A DNA stretch of 64,000 bases from Cristatella mucedo (Eukaryota; Bryozoa; Phylactolaemata; Cristatellidae): positions 374,501-438,500 of the forward strand of contig WPIO01000150.1 of assembly GCA_009760855.2 (NCBI GenBank), in the 5' to 3' direction. Positions 12,122 to 22,919 of this stretch are shown piece after piece (within the stretch, counting starts at the first letter, position 1; every line of letters starts with the position of its first letter). Made by a program: the position numbers and the translations under genes. Below the pieces are notes generated by a model. The model saw nothing but the letters and a program-made list of their open reading frames with translations, made no database searches and had not been told where the DNA came from.

Positions 12122-12265
12122 ACACCACAAGATACCACAGTCCGGCTGCAAGATGTGATTTACGAAGTTCAAGACGAAATGGCACGAATAGTTGACAGAC
12201 CAATTCGAGAGTGCTATCCTTGTCAAATCTGGCCTGAATTTGAAACTGTTATCGATTTGAATTAG
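12122..12265 (+). CDS. Possible terminal exon, unrecognised
   Basis: A strong acceptor context (tgctttctttctag) is followed by 47 open codons and TAG. The peptide begins TPQDTTVRLQDVIYEVQDEM and later has RECYPCQIW. The mixed residue content looks protein-like rather than low-complexity. I do not recognise a family, and I could not find an upstream exon in the right phase: it needs phase 0, while the exon at 10,299-10,536 would end in phase 2. A 47-codon open frame can arise by chance. Confidence 0.2.
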   Translation, partial: TPQDTTVRLQDVIYEVQDEMARIVDRPIRECYPCQIWPEFETVIDLN

Positions 12266-12269
12266 AAAC

Positions 12270-14010
12270 CCTTGTCTGTGGAGCAAAATTGGTCTTTAAG
12301 TGACATATTTAGTGAAATATAGCAATAAGATATCCAAATTTTTGGAAGAGTCTATTTGTAATTAGCTGGCCTGAACGAATTTGAGGGTTCTGGTTTTCAA
12401 TTTTTTAATTACCCGGTTCACAAAAATAACCAGTGAGATGGTTTTATAATCATTTAATTTTGGAATTTTCCGCCCAAACTTTAATGTCAGCAATGCATGT
12501 AGATAGAGAGTAGAAACAGGTTGTGCTACCGGAGGGCAGAGATCAAAACATAGATACTGCTATATGAAGTCCATATATTAATAAAAGCCCAGACTGTGCT
12601 TGAGGGTTGCATCCCCAAGATAAAGAGTACATATCGAAAAAAGTTTACCAAGTTCAGATCTCACTAGATCGTGAGGGAAGTGAACAGGCCTTCCTATGAA
12701 GGACCTCGAGCTTGAGCTCGAGATCGTATTGCAGCACTTGCTGCAGCAGAGATTCTATCCGTTGGAATAGAAATGTATGATGAAAAAAGGCGAGCATCTC
12801 CGAGCGGCACCGGTGCAGACGATCTAATGCAGAGGCGTGACCTCCAGACTCGTCATTGCAGATGAGCGACCGACTGACCAGGTGCCTCGAAGCACGGCGA
12901 AAGCGAAACGGAAGACGTTCCCTCGTCTCAGAGAGGTCGCCCGATTGTATCTTAAATCAGAGGTGATACGGAGCTGGCTAGCTGTAACCATACAAGTCTG
13001 TGTGATTAGCCTTGATCACTTTTCTACATAGCCACAGAGAGACAAGATTGAATTCACAACGTTAATACTAATTACCAAACTTCAATCTACAGATGCTGAG
13101 TCATTGACTTTAAGGAAGTAGTTGCTATATTCTAAATTCAGGAATCAGCTAATAACGTCTAGTTCAATTATAAACTGGCTGGTGTGACAATTCTGGGGCG
13201 TCAGCATTGATACGCCATGCAAACTTGAAGACTTAGTCATTCAATTCGGATCTGTCCAAGTTAGTTTGATCATTTCAGTACCTAATTCAGCCAAAATGAC
13301 ATCGATATGCTGCGCTCTTTGTTTTACACATTCCATTTCAGCTTATCTTTGAAGTAATATTGTATCCGCTGTATTAGTGGTTCCTAAATCATCTGCCGGT
13401 TATCTGAGCTTCTTGCTCCTTTGTGGGTAATGTCGAGCCGGGGCTGCTCATGATTTGTTCACGAGATCCACTTGATTTCCAAGCGATTGCAAAGTCGTCC
13501 ATTGTGCATTGCAAAAAAATTATCATGTAAAGTTTCGGAAGTCTCGCCGTTAGCTATTGAATAGAGTTTACGTTTCTCTTCTAAAAAGCACTTTTTGTGA
13601 CAGTAAAAGCAGCTGTACAGACAACAGCTCATTCTTTCATTAAAGTCGCACTGCAAGAATCTGGAGTTAGTTACATCTGGGTATCAATATTAAGTTTTCC
13701 TATGCATTACCAAGATCTTTTCTAGATAGACATCCCAGCCGTAGCCGAGTGGGCCCACTTTTAATTCTGGGTGACTTTTTAGAATGTCTAAAAGCTAGAT
13801 AAGGCACTATTTGTTCAACATCTAAAACGTTAGAGAAGTGCTGGTTGCCAAAACGTGGCCGTAATCGTAGCTATTTGGTAGTCTGAAATAACTGCTCCGA
13901 TTACAGAAGTGTCATGCATAGTTGAACATTGAAATCCGATCTCAAACATAGCGATGGTATCGCCTTAAATTTGCTTAGTCCGATAAATGTATCCTCATAT
14001 AGTTGTGAAT
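12270..14010. other. No recognisable feature
   Basis: No exon with splice support and no clear repeat. The short frames at 12837-13031 (+) and 13459-13656 (-) have no recognisable motif. Confidence 0.35.
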
Positions 14011-14018
14011 TATTTCAG

Positions 14019-14141
14019 GTACCGATTACTGCATATACTAGAGCCCGTGTGAATCTCAATGCTCGTGCAACAACCGAGGAGCCGGCTTTTGGTGCGACTG
14101 CCTGACGCAACCTGTCTCGTCAGCTGTCCAGCCTAATGAAG
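14019..14141 (+). pseudogene. EGF-like exon with an internal stop
   Basis: An attatttcag acceptor precedes a Cys-rich frame: DYC, then SPCESQCSCNNRGAGFWCDC. This is an EGF-like spacing with a CxC near its end. The frame contains TAG (14037-14039) three codons before the SPCESQC run, so this allele cannot be read through. Entry phase 1 and exit phase 1 (AATGAAG|GTCTG) are usual for shuffled EGF exons and match the next exon. The domain call rests on Cys pattern only. Confidence 0.45.
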
Positions 14142-14351
14142 GTCTGATCAATATTTATTTCTATTAGATAGATAATTTTCAGCAACTGCTGCTCACGATG
14201 CATGCCCTTTTATCCGAGCTTGAAGGGGTATTTCAGCCAACTCTTTCCTTAAGCATAGAATCGGCACGTGCATGCTCAACCAAATAAACAAATGATCATT
14301 AATCGTTCAATCGTAGCTTACTTCATTTAAGGCGTGTCCGTGTTTTCTTAG

Positions 14352-14470
14352 GATCTAAATGCAAGATTCCAGGCTTCTGCCTTAACGGATGCTCATGTTA
14401 CGAGCTTTATGACAACGAATATTATGTATGTGTATGCCAGGATGGCAGGGAAGGCGATGCAAAAATCAAG
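14352..14470 (+). CDS. EGF-like/Cys-rich exon
   Basis: After a ttttcttag acceptor, the exon is open and encodes SKCKIPGFCLNGCSCYELYD, then YVCVCQDGREGDA. The C-x5-C-x3-C-x-C ... C-x-C spacing resembles a compact EGF module. It begins with two bases that complete a phase-1 codon, which agrees with the exit phase of the preceding exon. A GTCTGT donor follows AAAATCAAG. No function beyond a likely extracellular adhesive or structural role can be given. Confidence 0.45.
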
Positions 14471-14551
14471 GTCTGTATGTTTCTCCATCGTCTGCACAAT
14501 GAAACTATAATGCGATGCATATAATCTGTACGATTTGTTTCATTTACAATT

Positions 14552-14657
14552 GCACTGTGCGACTGGAATTCATGCCAACTTCATGGAACTTGTCTTCTCA
14601 AAGCCGCTCAGATTGTGTGCCAATGCAACACCTTTGGAAATGGCAGCTACTGTGAAA
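14552..14657 (+). CDS. EGF-like exon
   Basis: The frame gives C-x4-C-x5-C-x8-C-x1-C-x8-C: CDWNSCQLHGTCLL, then IVCQCNTFGNGSYCE. This is a clean EGF domain, ending at a good donor (TGTGAAA|GTAAGAG) in phase 1. The acceptor is doubtful. The expected site reads catttacaat, with no AG between the pyrimidine tract and the first Cys, as if ttacag had mutated. Together with the TAG in the exon at 14,019, this suggests a decaying gene. It may originally have joined the chitin-binding exons upstream. Confidence 0.5.
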
Positions 14658-14989
14658 GTAAGAGCTAATAAGCAGGGGAATGATTTAGCATTGGCATTTC
14701 CATTTTATTTAAAAGACCTTGCAAAGAATTGATTACAGGTGAATTCGTGAAGCATAGCAAAGCAATACAATGCTACCTGGTCAAAGGGACGTGAAAGCTG
14801 ACCAGAACCGATTAATCTTCAGCTGTTGACTTTAGTAATGCCGAGGCGTTGCAGATGATGGTAGAGGAAAAAGGCGAGTGCCAGACTTTAGAAGTTAATT
14901 AACTAAAGGCGTGATCGCGCAATTATCACAGATTAGTGAGAGGACCAGCTATATGTCTTCACCATCAGGAATGGTTGGTGCTACATCTT

Positions 14990-15400
14990 TTTTAAGGGTA
15001 GAGAGTTAGGATAGGTAAGGGAATGAATCACCATCTGTAACTCCACCAAACCCCATAGACAAAGGTGATGGTAGATAATAGAATTTGTTTTCATGGCCCT
15101 CTCAACGCCCGCGCGGCTTTCGGTACACATTTGCTAGCCAACAGACTGGACCTCACCAAACAAACGGGGAGTGAGAGGCATAGCTCAGTCAGGATTCCCC
15201 TCTGCGAAGAGAGTGGGACGGAAGTGGCCACTCAGGACGGTTAGAATGGAGGTGTCACATTCGGCAGCAAGAGAATAGATGCCGTTGCGTATGACTTATA
15301 AAAGTGTGCTGCGATATCTAGAACATGGACACTGAAAGCTTCTGTCACTAGCAGCCTCTAAGCGAAATTACGGCAGCACAACTGTTTCACTGTTAATTGA
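14990..15400 (-). mobile_element. LINE-B 3' region
   Basis: The reverse complement shows the block common to LINE-B copies: a short motif for RT C-terminal residues, then sequence with ccaacagact..., gtgagaggcatagctcagtcagg and a terminal part with catctgtaactccacc. The copy at 38.2-39.0 kb keeps an open reading frame over the same segment. This one is diverged and non-coding. Confidence 0.65.
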
Positions 15401-15689
15401 GAAATTTGCGGTCGGCGGAAGCTGAACCTCAAAAGCAGCAATGCAGGCAATAACAGCAATGCAATAGCAGAGCCACATATTGAAAAAACTGTAAGTCTCC
15501 TAGTTCAGCCACTTTTTCGGGATGTTCAATGAGTCGAAGTTTGTTCGTATTGTTCTTCAGTTAAAGGAAATGAATCGGTCGACATCTAGGATTGAATGAA
15601 TAAAAGGCAAGAATTTGGCTTCTCAGTCAGTGCAATAATTACATTTGTATTTACAAAAAAACACCATGTGGAATTATTTAGCACCTAAG

Positions 15690-15970
15690 CGGAAGCATAT
15701 CTGAGGAGGAGCCCCAATAGCTTTTCCTAGAGGCTCAGTACGAATGGAGACCAGCATCGGACCAAGAAGAGACTCTTGTGGAAGTCTGCAGGTGGCTAGC
15801 CTGCTAGATGAGACACGGAAACACACGGTACCGACTGAACTTTACCCAACAATAGATTTGAAGCAGACCAGTACACTATATGTATGTCTGATCGCTGTTC
15901 ACAATCGTTCAGTTAGGATATCCTGATCAATAGCATTGAATACAACTCATAGGACTTTCCGGGTTAGTGA
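15690..15970 (-). mobile_element. LINE reverse-transcriptase fragment
   Basis: The minus strand encodes pieces in the order expected for a CR1/L2-type RT core. First comes an IDQDILTERL-like stretch (family: IDHDIL...RL). Then comes a LPQESLLGPMLVSI-like stretch (family: VPQGSVLGPxLFxx) and a TEPLG segment. Frames are broken. It may belong to the same element as the LINE-B 3' region 300 bp away. Confidence 0.55.
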
Positions 15971-15974
15971 AGCT

Positions 15975-17685
15975 ATCAGGGGGCCATGCATGTGATGTTT
16001 AATTTCAATTTCACTTTTCAATGAATCAGGACATAATTTAGGACAATTTTTAGTTTATCACTGTGCAGGCTTTGTTTTGGGGCTCAAACGAATTGCACCA
16101 AAAAACCTCAGCCCTCGGGCATGCATAGCTCAAGAAAGCAGGGCCAGATCAAGTTACAAACGTGGCATTTATCCAGTGGGTCTACCATCTTTAGGAAAGG
16201 CTTATTGATTGCCGCAAGCTTATCGTCTCACCTTCCGAAACCAATTTGGGAGATTATTCTTGTACTCGCTTTTCGGCGCTGGAGCTGAAAGTGGCCGCTT
16301 TGATGCTTTCAAGTTACAGTAGTAGCTATGTATTGCCGTGGTAAAACTTGTCAAGCATTAAAGCTATTTTCATGGGTTCTTTATCTTTTGTCTCAGCTGA
16401 CTGTGCAAGAACAAATTTGCTCTACGTGGTGTCAAACAGTCTGAGAGAAGTAGCGAGAAAGAGCAGTTGATCGATCCACGATCGACGAGACGTGCTTTGA
16501 ACTCATGCAAAACCTGTCGAATGTTAAGGCTAACACTTAAAAGTTTAGAATAAACTTAATTGCAGTTATGAAGACGCAATTTATTAAGCATCCATTCTTG
16601 TTTGAGGTAATACTCGCGTCCAAGCCGGCTCTATTTTTTGACGATGTTCCAAGACTAGAGCTTAACAAGAAAGCGTTGCCAAGTTGCAGAAGTCGATCAG
16701 AGGCATGAGCAGAAGTGCTTAAGATGCAAGTCAACTGAAGACATTAAAAAGTTTGAGAGCATTTGGCTTCAGAAGTCAATTACAATTTTGAATGATGAAA
16801 TAAGAACACATGCCAGGTGGATTAAAACCTGCATACCGTCGGAATGGGGAAAAAACGCATGAGTATTGATTTCTGAATGAGGGTCTGGAAAAAGTATAGG
16901 AACGTGAAGTCGGCTTCAACACTTCAAACCAGACGGGCTATTACATTGATATTAACGTCACCTTCAATTAGAACAGGCTGATTCGTTGTGCAGAGAACTG
17001 TAAGAAATTCAATAATAGTCCAACAGCTTGAGCGAATTCCAATAGCCTGAGCATCAATCTCCTAAAAGCTCCTTGTTGGCTGCACAGAATGGAATGCATT
17101 CAAACGGAATGCATTCAAAAGCAACAAGATATTAGTTGCTGGTTAATTACCATTAGAGGAATGTCTAATAAACTAGAGAAATTAAAAGTTGTTCTATCAA
17201 AACTATGCATAGTTAATACAGACACCCAATTAAGTCTTACAGAAGAAAGAACTTCTAATCGGGAATTCATTAAGTTAGCACCATAATTTGATAGGGATTT
17301 ATATTGGCTCTCAAACGACCAATGCTACCTAGTTACGACACCCATTGTAACTAATTCCGGCTCAATAAAAGAGTTTTGGAGGACTCAGCTTTTTCAGCAT
17401 ACATTCCCTAGGGCAGAAGTCCTCAAGCTCATCCAGATCTGTGTGGGTTGTGGTAGAGTAGCACAATTTATACGTAACTGAGTCCGATGCTACCATTACT
17501 AATTACTCCTTGCTTAACAGTCTTTAAGTTACAGTGAATATTTGTATCGTATACGCATTAATTCAGTTGATAATGAGAATTCAGTGTCAGCAGAATGAGA
17601 ATTGAAATCTTATATCACTTGCATTGTCACTAATTCTAGTTAGATAATAACATTAACAGCAATAATATTGTATTAAAATAATAAT
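15975..17685. other. No recognisable feature
   Basis: The open frames at 16537-16734 (-) and 17089-17286 (+) lack motifs. The stretch is probably intergenic or old repeat. Confidence 0.35.
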
Positions 17686-17694
17686 GTAAATAAT

Positions 17695-17785
17695 ATATTT
17701 GTATGGCTCCATCAGAGAACTAAATCTCTTTCTAGGCATTTTACAAAATAAATTTAGTTCTCTCAGGGCGCTATGCATACGTATT
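17695..17785. repeat. Inverted pair of LINE-A/SINE tail modules
   Basis: A minus-strand tail (agagaactaaatctctttctaggcatttt) is followed at once by a plus-strand tail (atttagttctctcagggcgct). The 12-mer agagaactaaat is exactly complementary to atttagttctct, with about 30 bases between them, so the pair can form a hairpin. Confidence 0.65.
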
Positions 17786-18194
17786 TTATTATTGTCATAA
17801 CATAGCGTATTGTGATTGTTTGATTTCTATCGCTTCCTGCATTCAGGCTCGATGCAGTATATACAGAGTATGTGTAATCTCACTTGATGCCGAATGAACA
17901 CCATACATGAATTACTTTGTTTGCTGAACATATTATTTATGTAGACCTGCATAATTTCCGTTGGTGTTCGAAAGTGCACGGGTCAAGAAATGTGTTAGCA
18001 GCAATAATGAAAAAAAACACTATTTATACATTCGGTTCTTCCTAGTTTTGCTGTTCTCTCTATTCTTACCTGGAATACAGCTATGGACCATTTCCCTATT
18101 TTTTGGCAGTCGATGTTTGGCAATCTAAACGAGTTTTAGTAATGTCGCTCAGCTTTAATAGCAAAACTGCTAGCATTCTCCGAGTCTTTTAATC

Positions 18195-18362
18195 CTAGCT
18201 GATTGAACAGCCTCATTTTGCATAGCGACAGAAGAGCCTTTATGGCTACCACCACCGCTTGCAGTGGCAATACAGAATCGCCCACCGCCGGAATCGAACC
18301 CATGACCTCGGTCCCGAGGTAGTGAAAGCAACCACCTTACCTAGTGTGCCATCGCGGCTGTC
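18195..18362 (-). mobile_element. SINE2, tRNA-derived SINE
   Basis: On the minus strand the head reads cagccgcgatggcacactagg, then ggaccgaggtcatgggttcgattcc (B-box-like). The body reads gccactgcaagcggtggtagcc and aaaggctcttctgtcgctatg. The tail reads aaaatgaggctgttcaatcag. A second good copy lies at 47,840-48,008. Confidence 0.75.
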
Positions 18363-18989
18363 TTTTGTATATATTTTAAGTGAAATACTTGCTCCCAATG
18401 ACTTTACGTAGTTTTCATGAACGCATTCGTATCTTTTTATGAATTTATTTATTATGCTTCAAAATTGTATTGTTCAGTAAATCGTCATTTAATTGTAAGC
18501 AATAGTTAGCGTTTTGTTTGAGTAGGCTCTGATGCCGGCCTAAACTTACCCCTTCAACTACATTCATTTCTACTAACAAGATTACCTGGTCCTGACTTAT
18601 TTTTGCTCAATTACAGAATTACAAATTCAATTTTAATTATTTGCTTATAATCATTACTGCAGTGACCTTTAATGTTTTTAATCGGGTAGTGCCAGCTATT
18701 TAGGCTGACGGAATCCAGCAGTAGGCCTTCACTCAACCTTTTGGCGCAGCTTAGCTTTCACAAATCTTTTGAAGTTACACTAGATTAATGATTCACGTGT
18801 TCATGATACTTAAAGAGACAGTACATTTTCTTCATTAGAAGCGCGTAACACGTTATTTACCTATGTGACCAAGGGCAAGAAACCGGAGCTTGCTTGATGC
18901 AATCGTGGTAGAAAAGAGCAGGTGCTACTGGGTCAAGCCTGTTTAAAGATTAGTTCTTATAGTAAGGCTGTGGATGCATATTAAAGAGA

Positions 18990-19510
18990 CCTAATAGTAA
19001 GAGATAAAACCTCCAAGTCGACGCCCAGTTAGATAACGTACCGGTACAAGTCGGTGAGAAATGATGTAACATGGAGACTGTGACCCTTACCACAGACAAG
19101 TATTGATGCCGAATTTTGGAATACATAGAACCAAAATGGAATGGCCTTTGGACCTACAAGCACTGAATTAAAATGGCCATGATGCGATGTTGCAAATGCA
19201 GGGATTAATTTGGGCGTATTATCCCTGTCTTAATAGGCCCAAATTTCGCATCACTTTCTAGCTGAAAGTAAGCCGACATGACTGCGGAGCTAAGCCGGTC
19301 ACTGGAAACAGATCAGTTGAAAATAGGACAGCTATATTTCATGCAGATGAAATTAGACATACGAAAGCAGAGTTGATTTTGAGCCTCGAGCTTTCGAATT
19401 TCCAAGTCACTTATCTTTTCCGTAACTAGTAAGCTAACTTTATCGTCATTCAACTTCAGAAATTTAGTACCGTCGATATGCGGATTTCAGAAATGCATGC
19501 TCCAAGGAAA
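18990..19510 (-). mobile_element. LINE-A fragment, decayed
   Basis: Reverse-complement landmarks match the copies at 57 kb: tagctgaaagtaagccgacatgactg, ccggtacaagtcggtgagaaatgatgtaac, and actagtaagctaactttatcgtcattcaa. No open frame survives. Confidence 0.6.
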
Positions 19511-20209
19511 TAAATTCGTCCACGGTGGTTAAATACCGATCATGAGTTGCATGCAATATCTCTACAATCTCTTATGATAACATTCTTTTGCACAGAGTTT
19601 TTGTGTTATCCTAAAAACATATTCCCACACGCTACTCAGCTGAAAATGTTTCATTGATAAGTCCATGAGCTTGGACCGTTGCATTAATTTCTAATACATC
19701 CATGCTCTGAATAAAAACGCACCACATTAAAGAACTGCTTATTATTGCTTCTGCCTGAGATTATTTCGCACCACTTTTAGGAACTGCACTTTTAAAATTG
19801 CGAAACCTATGATTTTCATTTTAACTGAAAGATTAGAATAATTTTGCTTAAACTGCTGCACAATTGCTGTTAAGTTGCATAACTTAAAGCAAATCAATGC
19901 TATTAAGCTTCAGTTAAAATAGAAGATAAAATAACGTTTATATTGTGCCTATTGTTCAATCCTACAAAAACTATTAAAAAGTAAATCGGTACTAATTAGC
20001 TCCAAAAGGGTTCCCTACTGCATGTTCCTAGCTCCTTGGTAAACTTTTTCGACGTAAGTGTTATCCTGTTTTACAAGCTCCCACAGGTTAGCAGCAGAAG
20101 CTTCAGCTTGCAGTGATTTTTAACAATTTTAATTGTATTTAAGACCCTGGAACTGATTTAAACTGAAAAAACTAGATGATAAATGACCCAATCCGGGTTT
20201 CGTTTTCAG

Positions 20210-20286
20210 CTTTCTTGTTATTTTCGGTTACCTCTCAGCACTTACACACTGCAGTGAATATTTTCAAGAGGATAACTGCTCAACAG
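20210..20286 (+). CDS. IgGFc-type gene (copy 2), exon a
   Basis: After a cgttttcag acceptor the frame encodes FLVIFGYLSALTHCSEYFQE and then DNCST, ending at ACAG|GTATGT in phase 1. Copy 1 has an acceptor (tttatttag) directly before GYxSA, while this copy has ttttcg there. Either the upstream ttttcag is now used, or the exon has lost its original acceptor. The hydrophobic start may be intron read-through. Confidence 0.4.
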
Positions 20287-20419
20287 GTATGTTTATAGCA
20301 ACTGCTAGGATAAAGCACTTCATTCATGCAATGACACAAGAGCTCAGACATGCAAGCTATTATACATTCTGGGCCGTCTCATTGAAGCTGCAGTCAAGCA
20401 AACAGCGTATTTGTTTCAG

Positions 20420-20987
20420 TGGGACCTCACCTATGTCAATGCAACCCATGTCCCAAAAGGGACGACATTTGTATAGACGGAACATTTGGTAGCACTGAAA
20501 GAAAGTGCATCCGGTTACCAAACACGTCATCCCACACGTATACCGTCATGTTTCAAAAGCAGCAAGGTGGTGAGAAGCAGACTCTATCGTGTATGTCTCG
20601 GCTGCTTATGATGATAACATCTCCTGAGTAGTAACCGTGGATGCACCACTGGGAATACCTGATTGCAGCTACTCTGAGACCGCAAATATCACGAGCGGAG
20701 CTGTGCACAGGTGGGTAGTAAAAAACTTACCATGCAGGCGTATAAATGTACTTACCCGAGAATCACGTGCGACTCTTGTGCAGCAGCTCGCCTGGCGTGA
20801 CCAAAGCTCTGCTGTGGATACCTCTGCAGGTTTTTGGTGGACTCCTGTCTCATCCATGGAGGTACTGGCACGAGAAACTATGGCATTCGCATTCGCGAAA
20901 TTAATAAGAAACTCGTGAATGTCTACTTTTTAAACCAAGAGCCTGCATCAGATGACGGATGGCTTGCATTGCCTGACAATGTAGCTG
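20420..20987 (+). pseudogene. IgGFc-type gene (copy 2), middle exons with frame breaks
   Basis: After a gtttcag acceptor, a Cys-rich stretch encodes VGPHLCQCNPCPKRDDICID, then CIRLPNTSS and MFQKQQ. A one-base deletion relative to copy 1, near 20,587, moves the frame to VYVSAAYDDNIS, where TGA follows (20625-20627). The frame continues VVTVDAPLGIPDCSY and ANITSGAVHRWVVKNLP. The last part is in another frame: GTRNYGIRIREINKKLVNVY, then DDGWLALPDNVAG, which matches the KGIRI...VxVYxLN...DGxLALP core of IgGFc-binding N-terminal domains. It ends at GTAGCTG|GTAAGA. Short unseen introns could repair some shifts. I judge copy 2 as damaged but not proven dead. Confidence 0.5.
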
Positions 20988-21098
20988 GTAAGATAGATTT
21001 TATTTTCTACTTCAGTCGAAACACTAACCGTTAGCAATGATAAGCTGGCAGATCTTTATTTTTGCCGGACCATTACTTTTCTCGCATTGCACTTTCAG

Positions 21099-22192
21099 GT
21101 AAGACATTTGTGATTCTTTCGTACAAGCCAACATACAATTCCAGCCAGTTTTCCATAGTTGCCACTGAAAACCAGACAGTGATGTCAATACGCCTGCTCA
21201 CAGCCGTTGAGGATATACCCAACTCAGCCGCCAATACCGAGTATCAAGTTCGCCTTGATGCCTGGCAAACGTATCAACTCGTCTCGCGAACACATGACCT
21301 CTCAGGGACGACGATATCCTCCAAAAAACCCATTCATGTTTACAGTGGTAGTACTTTGGAATATGTTGGCCCTGGTAAAGACAATCCAAATTTACAATTG
21401 CAACATTCTGCTTATCACTCAAAAGACTACCTCACGATGGAATGTAGCAGTGTGGACACGTGGGGAAACGCGTATGCCATTGTACCCTTGCCCAGACGTT
21501 CCTTCGGATACAACTACAGTGAAGAAATATTGAAGATTGCTGGAAGCAATAACACCACTTGCTGGCTTCAAGAAACCACTCAATCTACTAGCCAGCTTGC
21601 ACATCCTGAAATTGTTCTCAGTCGTAACAATGGCTTCTTGTCAGAGTTCTATGTGAATGCTGAAAGCAATTTCTTTCTTTCATGTAATAATCTGATTATG
21701 ATGGTGGAGATAACGGAAAGTCAAATTGAAAAATCAGCACTATCAACGATCCTTCATTTATATTTGTGCCACCTGTTTCTGCCTACGCCAGCTTTTATAA
21801 AAAATTGTCCGCTCATTAGGATGCCAGAAGACAAACTATTCAGCTTTACCTTCATGCGTCTCTCCCTTTCAGGAGCAAATTACGAAAGACTTTTAATAAA
21901 CGACCAACAGCCCGACACTGAGAATTCTGCAATAAAACGGTGGGAAAAGATCGGTACTCCAGGGAACGATGAAACCTATGGGAATATTTACGGAGCCATA
22001 TTTATCCTAAGTAATACGAGCCCTTCCACGATCACTCATCCAGATTTGAGCGTCACGTTTTGCTGCATAGTCGAAGGCTGTGACAACTTTCGTGGCTATG
22101 GCATTACACTGGGCTTCAACGTGAAATCCCTTGGTAACGTTACTACGGCTGTACTTGCCAATCCTGGAATCCCTATCGACACTGTTCTCTAG
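21099..22192 (+). CDS. IgGFc-binding N-terminal-type domain, main exon (copy 2)
   Basis: After ctttcag, the codon split by the previous donor (G|GT) is completed. The frame then reads GKTFVILSYKPTYNSSQFSI, VATENQTVMSI, GTTISSKKPIHVYSGSTLEY and later WGNAYAIVPLPRRSFGYNY. These are the landmarks of the IgGFc-binding N-terminal domain (YVLSYxP..SQF.VVAT...TTV; GT.I.S.KPVAVFSG; P....GY). The domain occurs in secreted adhesive and mucin-like proteins with VWD domains. The frame is open from about 21,062 to TAG at 22190-22192. In a central segment (21,735-21,815) the family-like peptide DPSFIFVPPVSAY lies in a different frame and ends at TAG (21816-21818). The long open frame may therefore hide two compensating indels or an unmodelled intron. 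No VWD or TIL domain follows in the window. Confidence 0.6.
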
Positions 22193-22554
22193 ACGCACAT
22201 TAACAATGATTAAGAGTCGTCCATTGAGGAAATTTTTAACAGCGATCAAGACTGCTTAGTTTATGGGTAGAAAGGCGGCTGATTGACCCGTTCTTGTCAC
22301 AATATTCAGTAAAATATATTTTGAGCGTGTTTATTTCACTGAGGCAGATTTTGCTGATAAGTGTTGATTATTTTTATTTGAATTATGCAGAGCTTGCAGA
22401 CCCGTACTGCAACAGGTGAGTTAGTGATCAGGTAAATGTTTTTCGCAATTAGGTCAACTCTGGCGTTCAAGTTAATTATCACCGTTAAAACCAGAACTAA
22501 GTAAGTATGATTCCACTAACTACTAGATCAAGTTTATTTTACCGCATCGAAAAA

Positions 22555-22620
22555 TTCTGCATACAGAGATTTGGTTCTCTTTGGGGCACTACAAGCTAAT
22601 CATTATTATTGTTATTATTG
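22555..22620 (+). mobile_element. LINE-A/SINE tail fragment, paralogous to that at 1,060
   Basis: It contains agagatttggttctctttggggcact, then (ATT)n. It occupies the same relative place downstream of copy 2 as the tail near 1,090 does downstream of copy 0. Confidence 0.55.
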
Positions 22621-22919
22621 GAAATGATCTCAAAATCTACTACGATGAATTTATGATGGCAGCCAGAACTCTACGTATAGCAATATACACTTTTCTTGTG
22701 ATCTATTTCACTGCATGCCTTATATGCTGACTTTAATTTAATGGATCTTACGCTACTTAAAGAACCTCAAAAAATGTGTCATTTACATTTGACCATATTG
22801 CATACTGTTTTAGGGGTTAAACGGCAAATGAAGATAATTTTCCGCAGAATAGAGTTGCAAACCAAACCTTTTTAATTGTTTGTTCATCGAAGATGAAAGC
22901 TATTTTGGATTCGTCTTGA

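Noticed and set aside
20625-20627. Selenocysteine reading of the shared TGA
   Set aside because: The family has no known selenoproteins, other frame lesions lie nearby, and no SECIS-like element was seen. A shared nonsense change or missed splice site is simpler.
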